A program made the translations under genes and the position numbers. The notes beneath the pieces are model-generated. The model was not told the origin of the DNA. It saw only the letters and a list, made by a program, of their open reading frames with translations, and made no database searches. Source: Purpureocillium takamizusanense (Eukaryota; Ascomycota; Sordariomycetes; Hypocreales; Ophiocordycipitaceae). Taken from it: 64,000 nucleotides of DNA. The stretch spans positions 1,860,001-1,924,000 of the forward strand of contig NC_063068.1 of the NCBI RefSeq assembly GCF_022605165.1. The letters are read 5' to 3'. Of the stretch, positions 20,536-31,601 are shown piece by piece. Within the stretch, counting starts at the first letter, position 1. Every line of letters starts with the position of its first letter.

Positions 20536-21611
20536 ATGCCGCGCCACGACGACAACGCGCAGGACGACACGTCGACCAACCCGGGCGCCGACGTGGACAT
20601 GGCTGAGGAGGCGAGCACCGCGGCGCATCCGGAGGAGGAGACGGCCGACAACGGAGCAGACGTTTCCATGGCTGTCGAGGAGACGGCCCCGCCCGCGCGA
20701 ACGAGCTTCACCAGCTACCTCCAGAGCCCAATCGTGAACCTGCTGGTCGGTCAAGGCGACAAGCAGACGCTCCTCTCGGCGCATCAGGCGCTACTAGTGC
20801 AGAGCCCGTACTTTGAGGCTGCCTGCCAGGGTTTCGTCGATGATGGCAGCGTGAGTCGCCGTCACCCCCCTTCCTCCTCCCACTTTCCTTGAGGCCTGCC
20901 TGGCTGGCCCAATCCAATCGAGCGCCCCAATGCGCGTGTCCCCTTTCGCTGACCGCCGCCATGCCCAGCCCCGACAAATCGAGCTCCCCGACATGAACCT
21001 CGAGACGGTGGGCTCATTCCTCGAGTTCCTCTACACGGGCGAATACTTCCCCAAGAAGCTGCCCGGCCAGCGCGTCTTGGAGTCCGACCCCAGCCTGCCG
21101 GCCGTCGACGACACGGGCGTCCACCTGCTCAAGCACGCGCGCCTGTACACCTTGGCCGAGAAGTTCGGCATGACGAACCTGCGGTCGCTGGCCAGCTCCA
21201 AGATCCACTGCGTCAACTCCACCGCCAAGGGCGAGATCACGTATGCCCGCTACGTCTACGCCAACACCAGCAACGACGACAGGACGGTCCGCGCGCCGAT
21301 TGCGAGCTTCTGGGCTACGCGCTCGCACACGCTGCGTGCCGAGGCCGAGGACGAGTTCAAGTCGCTCTGCCTGGAGTATCCCCAGTTCGGATACGACGTC
21401 CTCAGTATGTCTCTCTCTCCCGCGGTTGTTGCTGTTGGCGGTGGTGGTGGTGGTCGTGGCGGCGAAGGGTTGTGCGGTGGGCTGACTTTGACCAGCGCGC
21501 GTCCTCGACGACAAGCTGAAGCGGGAGCGCAACGAGAAAATGCATCCGGCGACGGGGAGCGGGCGAAAGAGGGCGAGACACAGCAGTGGCGGCGGCGGCA
21601 GTGGCGCGTAG
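20536..21611 (+). CDS. BTB/POZ domain protein
   Basis: Three exons (20536-20850, 20969-21404, 21496-21611) splice to 867 nt, 288 aa. The acidic N-terminus (about 55 residues) is followed by a BTB/POZ fold: SPIVNLLVGQGDKQTLLSAH, SPYFEAACQGF, then IELPDMNLETVGSFLEFLYT after intron 1, and HARLYTLAEKFGMTNLRSLA. BTB proteins mediate dimerisation and often serve as adaptors for Cul3 ubiquitin ligases or chromatin complexes. Exon 3 adds a basic tail with GRKRARH, a plausible nuclear signal, and a poly-Gly/Ser end. No Kelch, MATH or zinc-finger domain is present, as usual for filamentous-fungal BTB proteins. Exon joins preserve frame with standard GTGAGT and GTATGT donors. Confidence 0.9.
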
Positions 21612-22053
21612 GCGAAAGGGCTATTATTATTCGGCGCTCCATGTTTGCGTATACATGCTATTCTGGCGGCGGCAGGCTTGGATCGAGAGTCTGTACAATA
21701 GTAAATCGGTTTGCTGCAATCTCGCTGTCTGCGCCAACGTGACGTCGTTCCAACCCGTCGGTGTCTCAGGCGCGCGCACCATTGAGAGACCCCAGGACCG
21801 ACACGACACGTTGAACGGGTCTCCGAGGGAGGAGGAGGAGGGGCTTGCTTGACGACCTACCACCCACTCACTAACTTACTATATGGGCATGACGGGCGCT
21901 GTCCACATCCCGCCTCTCGCGTAGCAGGAGGGCGCCGCCCTGTCTTCGACGCCAACGCATCGCGCACTCGGCGTCATCATGCCGAGGGGAGTCTCAACTC
22001 GCGGACCATGAAGCGCTCTCATCAGGCCGAACCCCGACCAGCGCTGCTGCGGC

Positions 22054-22114
22054 TGTGTGTGTGCGTGCGTGCGTGCGTGCGTGTATGTATGAGTGTGCGT
22101 GTATGTGTGTGTGT
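22054..22114. repeat. GTGC/GTAT tetranucleotide tract
   Basis: Tandem GTGC units grading into GTAT and GT units, read directly. Confidence 0.85.
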
Positions 22115-23986
22115 CTCCTCTCCACTGGGGTAAAACGTGCGCATAGCCAGCATACCATTCTCACAAGGAAGACGAAGCCCTCCGCCGACACCATCCATCC
22201 ATTCATTCCCTTTCCCGCGGAAAGCCCCTCGTTTTCAGCCACTTCGTAGTAAGTAGCCCCGGAGGCCACCGCCGCCAGGCCAAGCGACGACGACCGGGGT
22301 CTAACTAGCATACCACCAGTCTTGTTTGTAACTAACCTCCTGCTGCAACAACACCCTTTCTCGTGGGCCCCTGTGCTCTATCTAGCTCAGCGCACTCGAC
22401 ACGATGTCCTCTCATATAGTGCGCGCGCGCTGACTTTGCATAAGAGCAAACACCCGCCGTGCAAGGAAGGAAGGACATCAAAAGCCCCAGCTAGCCCCCG
22501 CCCGTCTTTGCGACACAAAAAGTTGCCCTCAGTGCGGGGGGAGGAGGGAAGGTGGGGGGGGGGCCGAGGTTGCGATGTAAAGTCGACAGGGGAGAAGATG
22601 CCGGCGAGGTCGGACACACACCAGAGCGTTGCGACGGTAGTGGTATGTAGATAGAGATAGTGAGAGTATGCATGGCGAGAGCATTCTTCAGGGTCGCAGC
22701 TAACTATACCGCTTACGGACAACCTTCGTCTTGGCTTAGGTATCATGCGTCTCGACCCGCAAACGAGGGTTGCCGTCATGCTAGGCTACTACGTAAGGAG
22801 TCCGGTCATCTGAGGTGGAAAATCAACCTTCCCAGGGTAGCCTATGATGAGGACTGGAGAGTTGAGGCACGGACTGCCTATGTAAGAGGGTCTCACAATG
22901 ACAACGGGCTCTCTGGTTTGCCAGTCCGATTCTCATTACGAGTACCTTGACTGTACTTTGGCTTTCCCGCCATGGCAGAGAGTGCATGAATGGATAGACC
23001 AGGGATGGAGTTTGGCTTCCACGGTTGGTGTCTACGCCCTCCCAACCCGTCAGTTGATAGGGCCGCGAGCAGAGCGGCGCTGAGTTCGCCCGAGTGGGTG
23101 GGACATATACCAGTTGGCACTGGCAAGGATGACGCTAGAAGCGACTTCAATAGCGGGGATGACGGACGGGTCGGATCAGTGAGCGCCAGGCCAGGGTGAA
23201 TTGGGCCCTCGCTTGGTTGCCGACCACATACATCATACGTATGGTTAGGGAAGGGGAAAACGGGAGACAAGACTGACAAGCAAGCAGCGAGGAAAGACAC
23301 GGGCCTTGCTTGGCGGGCTCCCAGCTGGTCCCATGCGGGGTCGCCGCGGTGCTGCATACAATGTTCCATGTGGCGGCGTTGCAGCTCGGCCGGTAACCAC
23401 CATCTGACTATCTTCAACAGTCGTCAACGGCCGCTCCACCGCCATGAGGGGCCGGCCGGCCGTCCCCGTTCGTCAGCCTCACCCCCCCCCCGGTGCTGGG
23501 CCTGGGTGCTGCTGGTGCTGCGCTGGCGCCCTCATGTCTGCGTGCGCAGCAGCACTGCATTAGATTGGACCCGAACCCAGAACACGACGTGGGCTAAGCC
23601 GCGCCTTGTCTGGGTCAAGTTCACGGTTTCCCGTGACGGCGCTCGCGGCCACGGCTCCCAGTATCACATATCACCCCTGACCATTGGCCAAGAACCCGAA
23701 AACAGAACGCTTGCTGCCCTTGGATTGGGCTGCACCATCCCTGCCATGGGACCGGACAAAGGGGCCGACCCGGGACCTGTTTGGACGTACTCGCGGCGCC
23801 ATCAGTCCACGGGCACATGTACACACGAATGGAGTGGCGGCCGTCGATGACTTGTCAGCGCGTGGCCGGAGTAGCGTCACCGCTACCGCCGCTACGGCCC
23901 TGGGTCGCGAGCTAGTGGATCGGCAGGCAGGGGCGTCTTGGAAAGACGATGTTTGGCCTCGAAATGGCGGACAGATCGGGGCGGGC

Positions 23987-23989
<3 letters not shown>

Positions 23990-24016
<27 letters not shown>
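23990..24016. repeat. (CAG)9 trinucleotide repeat
   Basis: Nine uninterrupted CAG units. In the frame of the downstream monooxygenase they would encode a Ser run, in a possible 66-residue N-terminal extension starting at 23949. Confidence 0.9.
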
Positions 24017-24018
<2 letters not shown>

Positions 24019-24146
24019 TCGGCGGCGGCGGCGGCGCGCCGACATGGCCGGCCTCCCTGGACCTGGCGTTGTTTTCTCGCCTCTTTAAACCTGCGAGACA
24101 TCTATCTTGCCGTCCTGATATTGCCTCAAACAGACTGCCTTGCATA

Positions 24147-25695
24147 ATGGGCCACAAAGTGAGCGCCAGCTCTCCTGACTCGCCGACGATAGCCATCATC
24201 GGGGCGGGACTGACGGGCCTCCTTGCGGCGCATGGTCTGTACAAGGTGAGTGCACAACAGGAAAAAAAAAGGAGCTGTGTGTGGGACGGTCTGCGTGATG
24301 CTTCGCCAACGCTGACCTTGCGTGGCCCCAGAATGGTTTCAACGCCGTCGTCTTCGACAGAGATCCTGGGCCTGATGCGCGAGAGCGGGACTGGACGATG
24401 CTCATGCATTGGGCCCTGCCGATGCTCGAGGAGCTGCTTCCGGAAGACATCGTGGGCGACCTGCCACAAGCTTTCTGCAACCCGCATCTGGAGTTCAACG
24501 AGGAAGTGGAGAGCCTTCCATGCTACAACGCGCTCACGGGGGACATGCTGTTCCGGAGCCCGACGCCCGGAGCTCGGCGAGTAAGCCGGCAGGCGCTCCG
24601 GCGGTTGTTCACGCGCGGCGTAGACATCCGCTGGAACAAGGCGCTATCGCGGCTGAGCAAGACGGAAGACGGCATGGGCGTGATATTGGAATTTGAGGAC
24701 GGCCACAGGTTTGAAGCGGAGCGGGTGCTTGGCGCGGACGGGGTGTCGTCCAAGACCCGGGCACTGTTGGCCGGCGCGGAGCGGGCGCGGCCGCAGCGGT
24801 CCGGGTTCCTGTTCGCGACGGGTATCACGCGATACGGGGACGCGGAAAAGACAGAGGCCATCTTGCAAACGCATCCCGTGGCGGCTTTGGTGATGGGCAC
24901 AAGCTCGGTTGGGGCAGTGGGCAGTACGTTGTTTCCCCGGATCTAAAGCGTCACATCCACCCCCGTTGATAGTCTTGGGCGTGCGCTGAGTCGGCATCAC
25001 GGCTGCAAACCATGAATGAGGCGAGTTTTGCTGACAGACAGCGGATGGCCAGCGATGGCGGTCGATGACCCGCAAGATAAGTCGACTTGGACGACGTTCT
25101 GGGTTAAGATCTGGCGCGGCAAGCCGGTGCATCTGCGGGACCAGGAGGCGCTCGACTACATCGGCCGGGAGACCAGGGCCCTGTCGGGGGTGTTCCAGTC
25201 AGCCATTGACTGGACGCCCGAGGGCAGCCGCGTCTTCATCGACGAGATGAAGTACTGGGTGCCGGTTTCGTGGGACAACCTGGGCGGGCGGGCGACGCTG
25301 GCGGGGGACGCGGCGCACCCGATGCTGATATGTGAGTTTTCCTGCACCCGACCCGGGGGCCGGGCCCGATGATGCATGGAGCATCCCCGTATGTATGTGA
25401 TGGGGAAGCAAAACGGCTGACGACGGGCGGGCTGGCATGGGGGCGGCCCGGAGCAGACCGCGGCCAAGGACTCCAGCATTGCATCACCGACGTGCGCAAC
25501 TATGTGGACAGCCTGGTGCAGGTTCGCGGCGGCGGGGCCAAGGCGGCCAAGGCGATGCAGGACTTTGACGACGAGGTGGTTGCGCGCGGGGCCAAGGCGG
25601 TGCGGCAGTCGCTGCAGGAGGCGGAGAAGTCGTTCGACCTGGAGACGATTCGTAAGATGCTCATGGTGACACAAGGACACGGGCGAAGCGCCTGA
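24147..25695 (+). CDS. FAD-dependent aromatic-type monooxygenase
   Basis: Four exons (24147-24245, 24332-24923, 25038-25331, 25457-25695) splice to 1224 nt, 407 aa. A group A flavoprotein monooxygenase. Residues 15-45 give the dinucleotide-binding fold IAIIGAGLTGLLAAHGLYKN ending in the ribose-binding acidic residue of VVFDRD. The DG motif is LGADGVSSKTRALL, and the second FAD motif is ATLAGDAAHPMLI, joined across intron 3 to YRGQGLQHCITD. Such enzymes hydroxylate or epoxidise aromatic and polyketide/alkaloid substrates and are common in secondary metabolism, but no biosynthetic gene adjoins this one. Kept start: ATGGGCC at 24147, directly before the FAD fold. An in-frame ATG at 23949 would add a Ser-repeat segment that could be a targeting sequence. 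Confidence 0.9.
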
Positions 25696-25740
25696 GTGGG
25701 TTGGGGCGAGGGGAGGGAGGGCTGGGCCGCGCGGGTCCAG

Positions 25741-25760
25741 CTCGCTCGCTCGCTCGCTCG
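25741..25760. repeat. (CTCG)5 tetranucleotide repeat
   Basis: Five tandem CTCG units read directly, just beyond the monooxygenase stop. Confidence 0.9.
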
Positions 25761-27388
25761 GGTTGTTCCTCGCGACGTGAGGCGAGACGAGGCCAGGGCA
25801 GGGCAGGTCAAGCCAGGCCAGGCGAGGTGAGGCGAACCGAGGTACGATGATGCGATGTGATGTGGGATGGATGGCACGGCGTCGGTTGCGTTTGAGTGAG
25901 CATGTCTTGCTTTAGCACAGGACCATCCAGTTGTTGGCGAGCTTCCACCATGGATGGAATGGAAGTTGGTTCCAGAGAATTCCCGTGCCTAATCGCTGCG
26001 GTGCGCTTACCTTACACCACCTTCAGTACGGCGGTCGTCCGTTCGTCCAGTTACGGTGGGCGGGTCGGCTGGACGCTGATGAGGTGAGGGCGAAGGCGAG
26101 GTGCGGGGCAGGGGCGGCGAGACTGGATGGATGCCGTCGTGGAAGGTGAGGTGCCCGGCTGTTGGCTTCTTGTGGGGTTGGCAGGGCGCCTCCAGCAATT
26201 GCCCATGGGCGGGCGTGTGGTTCGGCTGTCGTCTAGGTACCTTGTCGGAGCCTCCAGCTGTGCAGTGTACCTCCCGTCCTCCGTTTCGGCAGCCGCGGCG
26301 GGCGGCTTCACGTCCTTCGCAGTGCAGCACAGTACAATACTGCCTGTACTGTAGTTGTTTGCTAGGTTGTCAGATACTGTAGATTACCTAGGAAGGAACA
26401 ACAAACACACGGCCCGCAGGTGTGCCCACCACCTTGCATTGCATGCATTGGTTATTACTGCAGTCAGTTGTCTGTCAGGAATTACAGTACTGTACAGTAC
26501 CAAACTATCTAATACTGCACATACGTACAACTAACCAACTAGGTTATGCACTCGAGCCCGGGAAGGATCCTGTATCCACGCGCGGATGTACGAAGCACAG
26601 AAGCGCATGGGCTATCTTGTTAGCGGTCTAGCTCGTGGGTGAGTGAGGCTGCTTGGGGCGCTCCGCAGGCAGGGTCTGGACGGCCGCTAGATTGATCCTC
26701 CACTAATAAGCGACCGCCGGCAGGCAGGCAGTTGAGCGACGAGCCAGCTTGCCGTTGGCATCCATCTAGTTACCTGCCTACCTAATTAGTTAGTACCTGA
26801 AGTATATTCAACGCACAAATTGATGCTTTTGCTGGATGGAAGCAAGCTGCCGATTATGACAGCTCGAGGAAAGGGCACACCTACCATCTATTTCGGTCAC
26901 CGTCGGGCAACCTAAAATGAGCACCGAGCAACCTCCATTCCATCTATCGACTAACTACCACCGCTTATTACCGTGACCAAGAAAAACGAGGACGGATTGG
27001 GCGCGCATGGATGGACGGATGGCACACTGCGCAGACAGCCCGCCGCCCCCCCCCCCTCTTTCGACGACCTTTCAATATGGCTGAACGTGGTTGGTGGGCC
27101 CCTCCAGCTCTCATCAGACGACAACGCCGCCGCCGCCCGCCATGACGCCCGCTGGGACAATCGAAAACTAGCGGCGACCTGCCCGCCGTCCGAACCAACC
27201 TGCGTCTTCCACGCGACGCCACCAGATGTGTCTCGACGGGCCGGCCCAACGCTGCGCGTCGAGAGACCGCTGACCTGTCATTTTTTTTTCTTCCTTTCCT
27301 TTCCCGCCAAGCTGCACACCTGACGACTGACGTGGGAGGGGAGCAAGCAAGCAGAGCAGCCCACGCACACGCGCATGCACGCGCGCCC

Positions 27389-27411
27389 GCATCGCATCGC
27401 ATCGCATCGCA
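27389..27411. repeat. CATCG pentanucleotide repeat
   Basis: Four tandem CATCG units read directly. Confidence 0.85.
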
Positions 27412-27462
27412 CGTAGTAGCCCCGGGGTGGGGGTCCGAAGGCGACGGGGTAGGGAAAAAGCA

Positions 27463-27530
27463 GTCTGTCTGTCTGTCTTTCTGTCTGTCCTGCCTGTCTG
27501 TCTTTCTGTCTGTCCTGCCTGTCTTGTCCG
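27463..27530. repeat. CTGT-rich tandem repeat, 25-bp unit
   Basis: A CTGT array in which a 25-bp unit containing TTTCTGTCTGTCCTGCCTG is present twice in tandem (unit starts near 27478 and 27503). Confidence 0.8.
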
Positions 27531-28761
27531 TCTGCATGTACTGGCCATGTCCGAAAGCGCATCCATCGCAGCAACGTCCAAGGCTGTGACATGCGCGCAT
27601 ATACATACCTCATACTACCTCCACACAATGGCCACTTCGTACTTCGTACAGGCGGGCAGCTGGATGAGGCATTCGTGTCCCTGTCAGAGCTGGCATCCCG
27701 AGGCCCATCGGCGCCGCCACGCGCCGGACCAAGAAACCATCACCGCCACAACCATCACTACCTACTGCCGTCGTCTGAGCTTCTCTCGCCTAGGCCTCCT
27801 CTACACGGAACGCACCCGTGCGCTTGCCTCCCTTCCCCCCCACCGTAATTTGTACGCGATAGAGCTAGTAGTTACTGTTTGTGCCTCGGCGCAGAGGCCA
27901 AGCGATGTGTCCAGTCCCCGTCCTCCTCCATCCCCGGTGGGCTCCGTCGCACACACGCCCTCCCATGGAAGTGGCTGCTGCACGACAGCAAGGAGGAGGG
28001 GGAAGCGAGCCCCAATTGCGTGGGACAGGTTGCAGCAGCACGCAGCGCAGACAGCGGCGTCGGCCGGGATGAGACAAGGACAGCCTCGTTCGCTACCAAG
28101 AAATGGAAAAAAATGGAAAAAAAAATTATGACACCATGCAGATCGCCGTTGAAGCACGACGCGGCTTTCGCCGTGCGAGAGTCGAGAAGAAACCGGAAAG
28201 AGCATTTTACTTGGAAAGTAGATTCGAGAATAAGAGAATACGTAAAAAAACACCATGGCCCCCCACGGCCGACACAACGACATGCAACCAAAGGAACCCA
28301 CTTGTCATCTCGAATATCTCCCCCCCCCCTTCCTCTATTCACCATCTGTCGTGTGCGCAAGAAACCTCCACCACGGGCACGGGGTTCCGGCGGGCTACGA
28401 GGCTGGCCCATGTGCTCATTGCTTTGTGCTTGTTTGTCGTCGTTGTTGAGGAGGGGGACCCTCTCTGCTGTTGGTCGTCGTCGCGCGCGCGCGTGCGAGC
28501 TTGACGCCCGATTTTGCGCCTCCGTCCTGCTGGGGAGGGAGGGGGGTCCCGTCAGTCAGTGTTGTTGGGTTGATCCGAGGAGGAGACGCCCGTGAGCCTC
28601 CAAAGAACATTTTCTTCTCTCGCTCTCTCTTTCTCTTTATCCTCGTCGGTCCCCTACTACTCGCTGCCCGCTTTGTCGACCCCCGGTCGAAAAGCATTCG
28701 TTGAGTCGTGACGCATCCTCCGAGACCATCGTCACCAGCAGCAAGCCACGCCGACAGCCCG

Positions 28762-28813
<52 letters not shown>
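28762..28813. repeat. 52-base poly-C homopolymer
   Basis: Fifty-two consecutive C residues, followed by a mixed CT tract. It ends 65 bases before the start codon of the LaeA-like gene, so it lies in its promoter or 5' leader. The exact length may reflect sequencing error in a homopolymer. Confidence 0.85.
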
Positions 28814-28878
28814 TTTCCTTTTCCCTTCCCCCCCTCCCCCGACCAGAGAGACCAGAGCACAAGGCCTAGGTGGTAGAG

Positions 28879-29060
28879 ATGGAGGAGGAGCCCCACGATA
28901 GTGACACCGGCCAGCCGCCGCCGCCGCCCCAACTGTCACAGCACCGGTATGAGCAACAGCCGCAACAACAGCCGCAATCGCAACAGAAGCCGCGACCACA
29001 ACAACAACAACAACCACAACAACCACAACAACAGTATTACCATCATTATCAACAACAACT

Positions 29061-29097
<37 letters not shown>

Positions 29098-30471
29098 CGA
29101 CAGCAGCATGCGCGCGACTCGAGCCCCACGCCCACGCTTGCCACCATCGAGGCCCCAACCATCGAGGTGGCCAGCCAACCCGGCGAGGAGGACGAATTCG
29201 ACCTCACCGACGATCCCTTCAACGATGGCTCCACGAGCGTCACCTCGAGCGTCTACGCTTGCACCTATGAGCGCGGGCGCCGCTACCAATGCTTCAAAAA
29301 CGGCCGCTACCCCATCCCCAACGACGACCAGGAGCAGGACCGCGAGGACATGAAGCACGCCATGCTCATGGAGCTGACGGACGGCACGCTCTTCTTCTCT
29401 CCCATAGGGGACAACCCACAGTCGATTCTGGATATTGGCACGGGGACGGGTACGTCGGAATGCACCTTCCTTCGGCACTTCTTCATCACTTCTTGTTCTC
29501 TTTTTTCTTACTTTGCGTGCTTCGTTTTCGCTAACATGTAAGTCGCGCGACCGCAGGCATCTGGGCGATTGAAGGTTTGATTGACTGCCCCGCGTCACTT
29601 ACATGGCGCCCAACCGCACGGCATCCACGATACTGACCATGGCAACCTCGAAGTCGGAGACCAGTACCCCAGCGCAAAAGTCTGCGGCATCGACCTGACC
29701 CCGATACAGCCGCTATGGGTGCCCCCCAACGTCGAGTTCCTCGTCGACGACTGCGAGCAGGACTGGCTGGTGCGGAACGTCGACCTCGTCCACTTTCGCT
29801 TCATGGCCGTGATCCTCAAGGACATAAGCATCGTCATGGAGCATGCGTACGAGTACGTGCGACCCCCTTTTATTTGCCCCCCCCGGTCCTTGATGGACGA
29901 AACCCCGTCACCCACCACCACCATCACCCCTTTGCCCCCCGTCGTGATGAGAGAGAGAAATCGCCGACCCCACTTCTGACAACCCAAACTTATAACATCC
30001 AGGTCCCTAAGACCCGGCGGCTGGATCGAGTTCCAGGAGCTCATGGGCGTGCCCGGCTGCGACGACGACACGATGCCCGAAGACGACCCCTTCGTGCGCC
30101 TCTACGCCACGGCCGGAAAGGCGTGGGCCAAGCTCGGGCTAAGCACCACCATCGCGGCCGACCTCGAGGGGTACCTGCGCGACGCGGGCTTCACCAACGT
30201 GCACTGCAAGGTGCTCAAGGTGCCCATCGGCGTCTGGGCCAAGGACAAGACCATGCGCCTCATCGGCCTCTACCAGAAGCGCGCCGTCGACGAGTTCATA
30301 TCCACCTTTGCCGGCAGGCCCTTTGAGGCCCTCGGCCTGGACCCCACGGCCGTGCAGGTCGACATCGCCCTGGCGCGACAGGCCATCGACGACATTTCCG
30401 TACACAGGTACTTTCCCTATTATTTCTGGTACGCACAGAAGCCGGCGACGACCGCCGACTATGGTACATGA
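28879..30471 (+). CDS. LaeA-like SAM-dependent methyltransferase
   Basis: Four exons (28879-29449, 29557-29574, 29654-29852, 30003-30471) splice to 1257 nt, 418 aa. The first 80 residues are Pro/Gln-rich with long CAA-encoded polyGln runs. Residues 120-400 match the LaeA/TAM methyltransferase family: VYACTYERGRRYQCFKNGRY, SAM motif I ILDIGTGTGIWAIEV, GIDLTPIQP, VHFRFMAVI, LRPGGWIEFQEL and a C-terminal YFPYYFWYAQKP. Motif I is built across a micro-exon of 18 nt; without it the SAM loop would be incomplete, which strongly supports the model. LaeA-type proteins act in the nucleus as global regulators of secondary metabolism, but fungi carry many paralogues, so it need not control the NRPS cluster 14 kb away. 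Confidence 0.92.
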
Positions 30472-31079
30472 CCAAAAAAAAGTTTTGGAACAAAAAAGTA
30501 TAAAAAGGCAAAGAGACCATATGGGCAACAATGCACAACAAGCCTGTGCACGGTGAGCGGAGCTCCGTTGAGCAGCAAGTGGAGGCTGCGATGCGCGTAA
30601 CGAGATGAGAGCAAAGGGGGGCTTGCCCCCCCACTCGATATCAAAGGTAATGCGTGACGGATGGGCACGTCAAGGCATAGAGTTGGCGTTGGCAGTAGGA
30701 GCGTGCAAGCCGTGGCTGGTTCCCAAGCTTGCAGTCAGGCTCGTCACAGAGATAAAGGGGAGTCGTGTCTCTGCTTCTTTGTCTGCGAGATTGCAGTTGC
30801 GCCAGTGACTCTCCTTTGATCTCAAGCACTATTTTTGGACACTCGTCACCATGCTTCCTCAATTACAGGGCCAACCATGAATGAATGACTGCCTTCGCGT
30901 GGTGTGAAAAATGTTTGATGAGCATCCCCAGGCCGCATGAGTCGTACACTGTCTCGCTATTTCGTATCTGCTACAATACCCATCTTGCACGGTCTTGGTG
31001 GCCGCGACATTTCTCTTCAGCAACGAAACACACAATCTCACCACTGTATTCCGGTCTCGGGGGCCGGGCCAGGAAGGAT
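30472..31079. other. Intergenic region
   Basis: Between the LaeA-like gene and the next small gene, both plus strand. A-rich stretch at 30473-30505 right after the stop codon could be part of the 3' UTR. Nothing else is recognised. Confidence 0.45.
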
Positions 31080-31601
31080 ATGGCCGTTAGTCGTACGTGC
31101 CGCAAAGGTTGCCCATACGGCGACCCCATCAGCGGGCCCTGCAGCCGCTGCCTCGCCCGCGACGCATGGCGTATAGCCGTGTGCTACGATCTGCGCAACC
31201 TCGGCGATACGCTGCTCGAGAGCTTTTTCGCCCTTGCTGTGGCCATGGAGGCCGATGCGCAGGAGGACCCGGCAGCCGACACGGCCGACTATGAAGAGCA
31301 CGCTGGAAGCGTGCGCGAGAACCTGTACGCGCGCATGCGGCGTGACTTCGATGCCATGCGTGCCGGAGACAGTGCCTTCAGCTGGGACGACGGAATGGTC
31401 CCCAACGTGGACCTCGAATTTGGCGATGTAGTGGAGCAGATGATGTGGGCGAAAGGGGGATGCCCGGATCTGTCGGAGGGCGACTTTGTACTCATGTTCA
31501 ACTGGTTGATGGGTCATGTCGGCGAAAGGGTACTACGTCACAGGCAAGAGTTCCTGGCCATGTTGCGCTGGGCGAACCTGAATATAGCCATGGTGGAGTG
31601 A
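31080..31601 (+). CDS. Small Cys-rich hypothetical protein
   Basis: Single exon, 173 aa, not recognised. It opens MAVSRTCRKGCPYGDPISG followed by PCSRC: four cysteines in 18 residues with C-X3-C and C-X2-C spacing, compatible with a small zinc knuckle. The rest is acidic and predicted helical (LRNLGDTLLESFFALAVAMEA, DFVLMFNWLMGHVGERVL) with Trp-rich patches. The open frame extends 65 codons upstream but that part has no protein character, so the start was placed at the Cys-rich N-terminus. Codon use is GC-rich at third positions like neighbouring genes, supporting a real coding region. Function unknown. Confidence 0.5.
   Translation: MAVSRTCRKGCPYGDPISGPCSRCLARDAWRIAVCYDLRNLGDTLLESFFALAVAMEADAQEDPAADTADYEEHAGSVRENLYARMRRDFDAMRAGDSAFSWDDGMVPNVDLEFGDVVEQMMWAKGGCPDLSEGDFVLMFNWLMGHVGERVLRHRQEFLAMLRWANLNIAMVE

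Larger units (their letters stand above)
21612..24146. other. Gene-poor intergenic region with simple repeats
   Basis: About 2.5 kb with no convincing gene. It contains a GTGC/GTAT tandem tract (22054-22114), poly-G (22554-22563), poly-C (23482-23491) and a (CAG)9 run (23990-24016) close to the next gene. Open frames here show no domain. Confidence 0.5.
25696..28878. other. Repeat-rich intergenic region
   Basis: About 3.2 kb without a convincing gene, the repeat-richest part of the window: (CTCG)5 at 25741-25760, degenerate GCCAG/GCGAG units near 25790-25845, CATCG units (27389-27411), a duplicated 25-bp CTGT-rich unit (27463-27530), poly-C runs at 27046-27056, 28320-28328 and 28762-28813, and one TACTTCGTA copy (27640-27648). 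The final part is the promoter and leader of the LaeA-like gene. Confidence 0.5.

Noticed and set aside
25741..27530. Tandem repeats considered as a CRISPR array
   Set aside because: They are simple-sequence repeats without unique spacers, in a eukaryotic genome.
28637..29158. Poly-Val/poly-Gly frame on the minus strand
   Set aside because: Arises from translating the polyGln (CAA) and poly-C tracts in antisense; not a gene.
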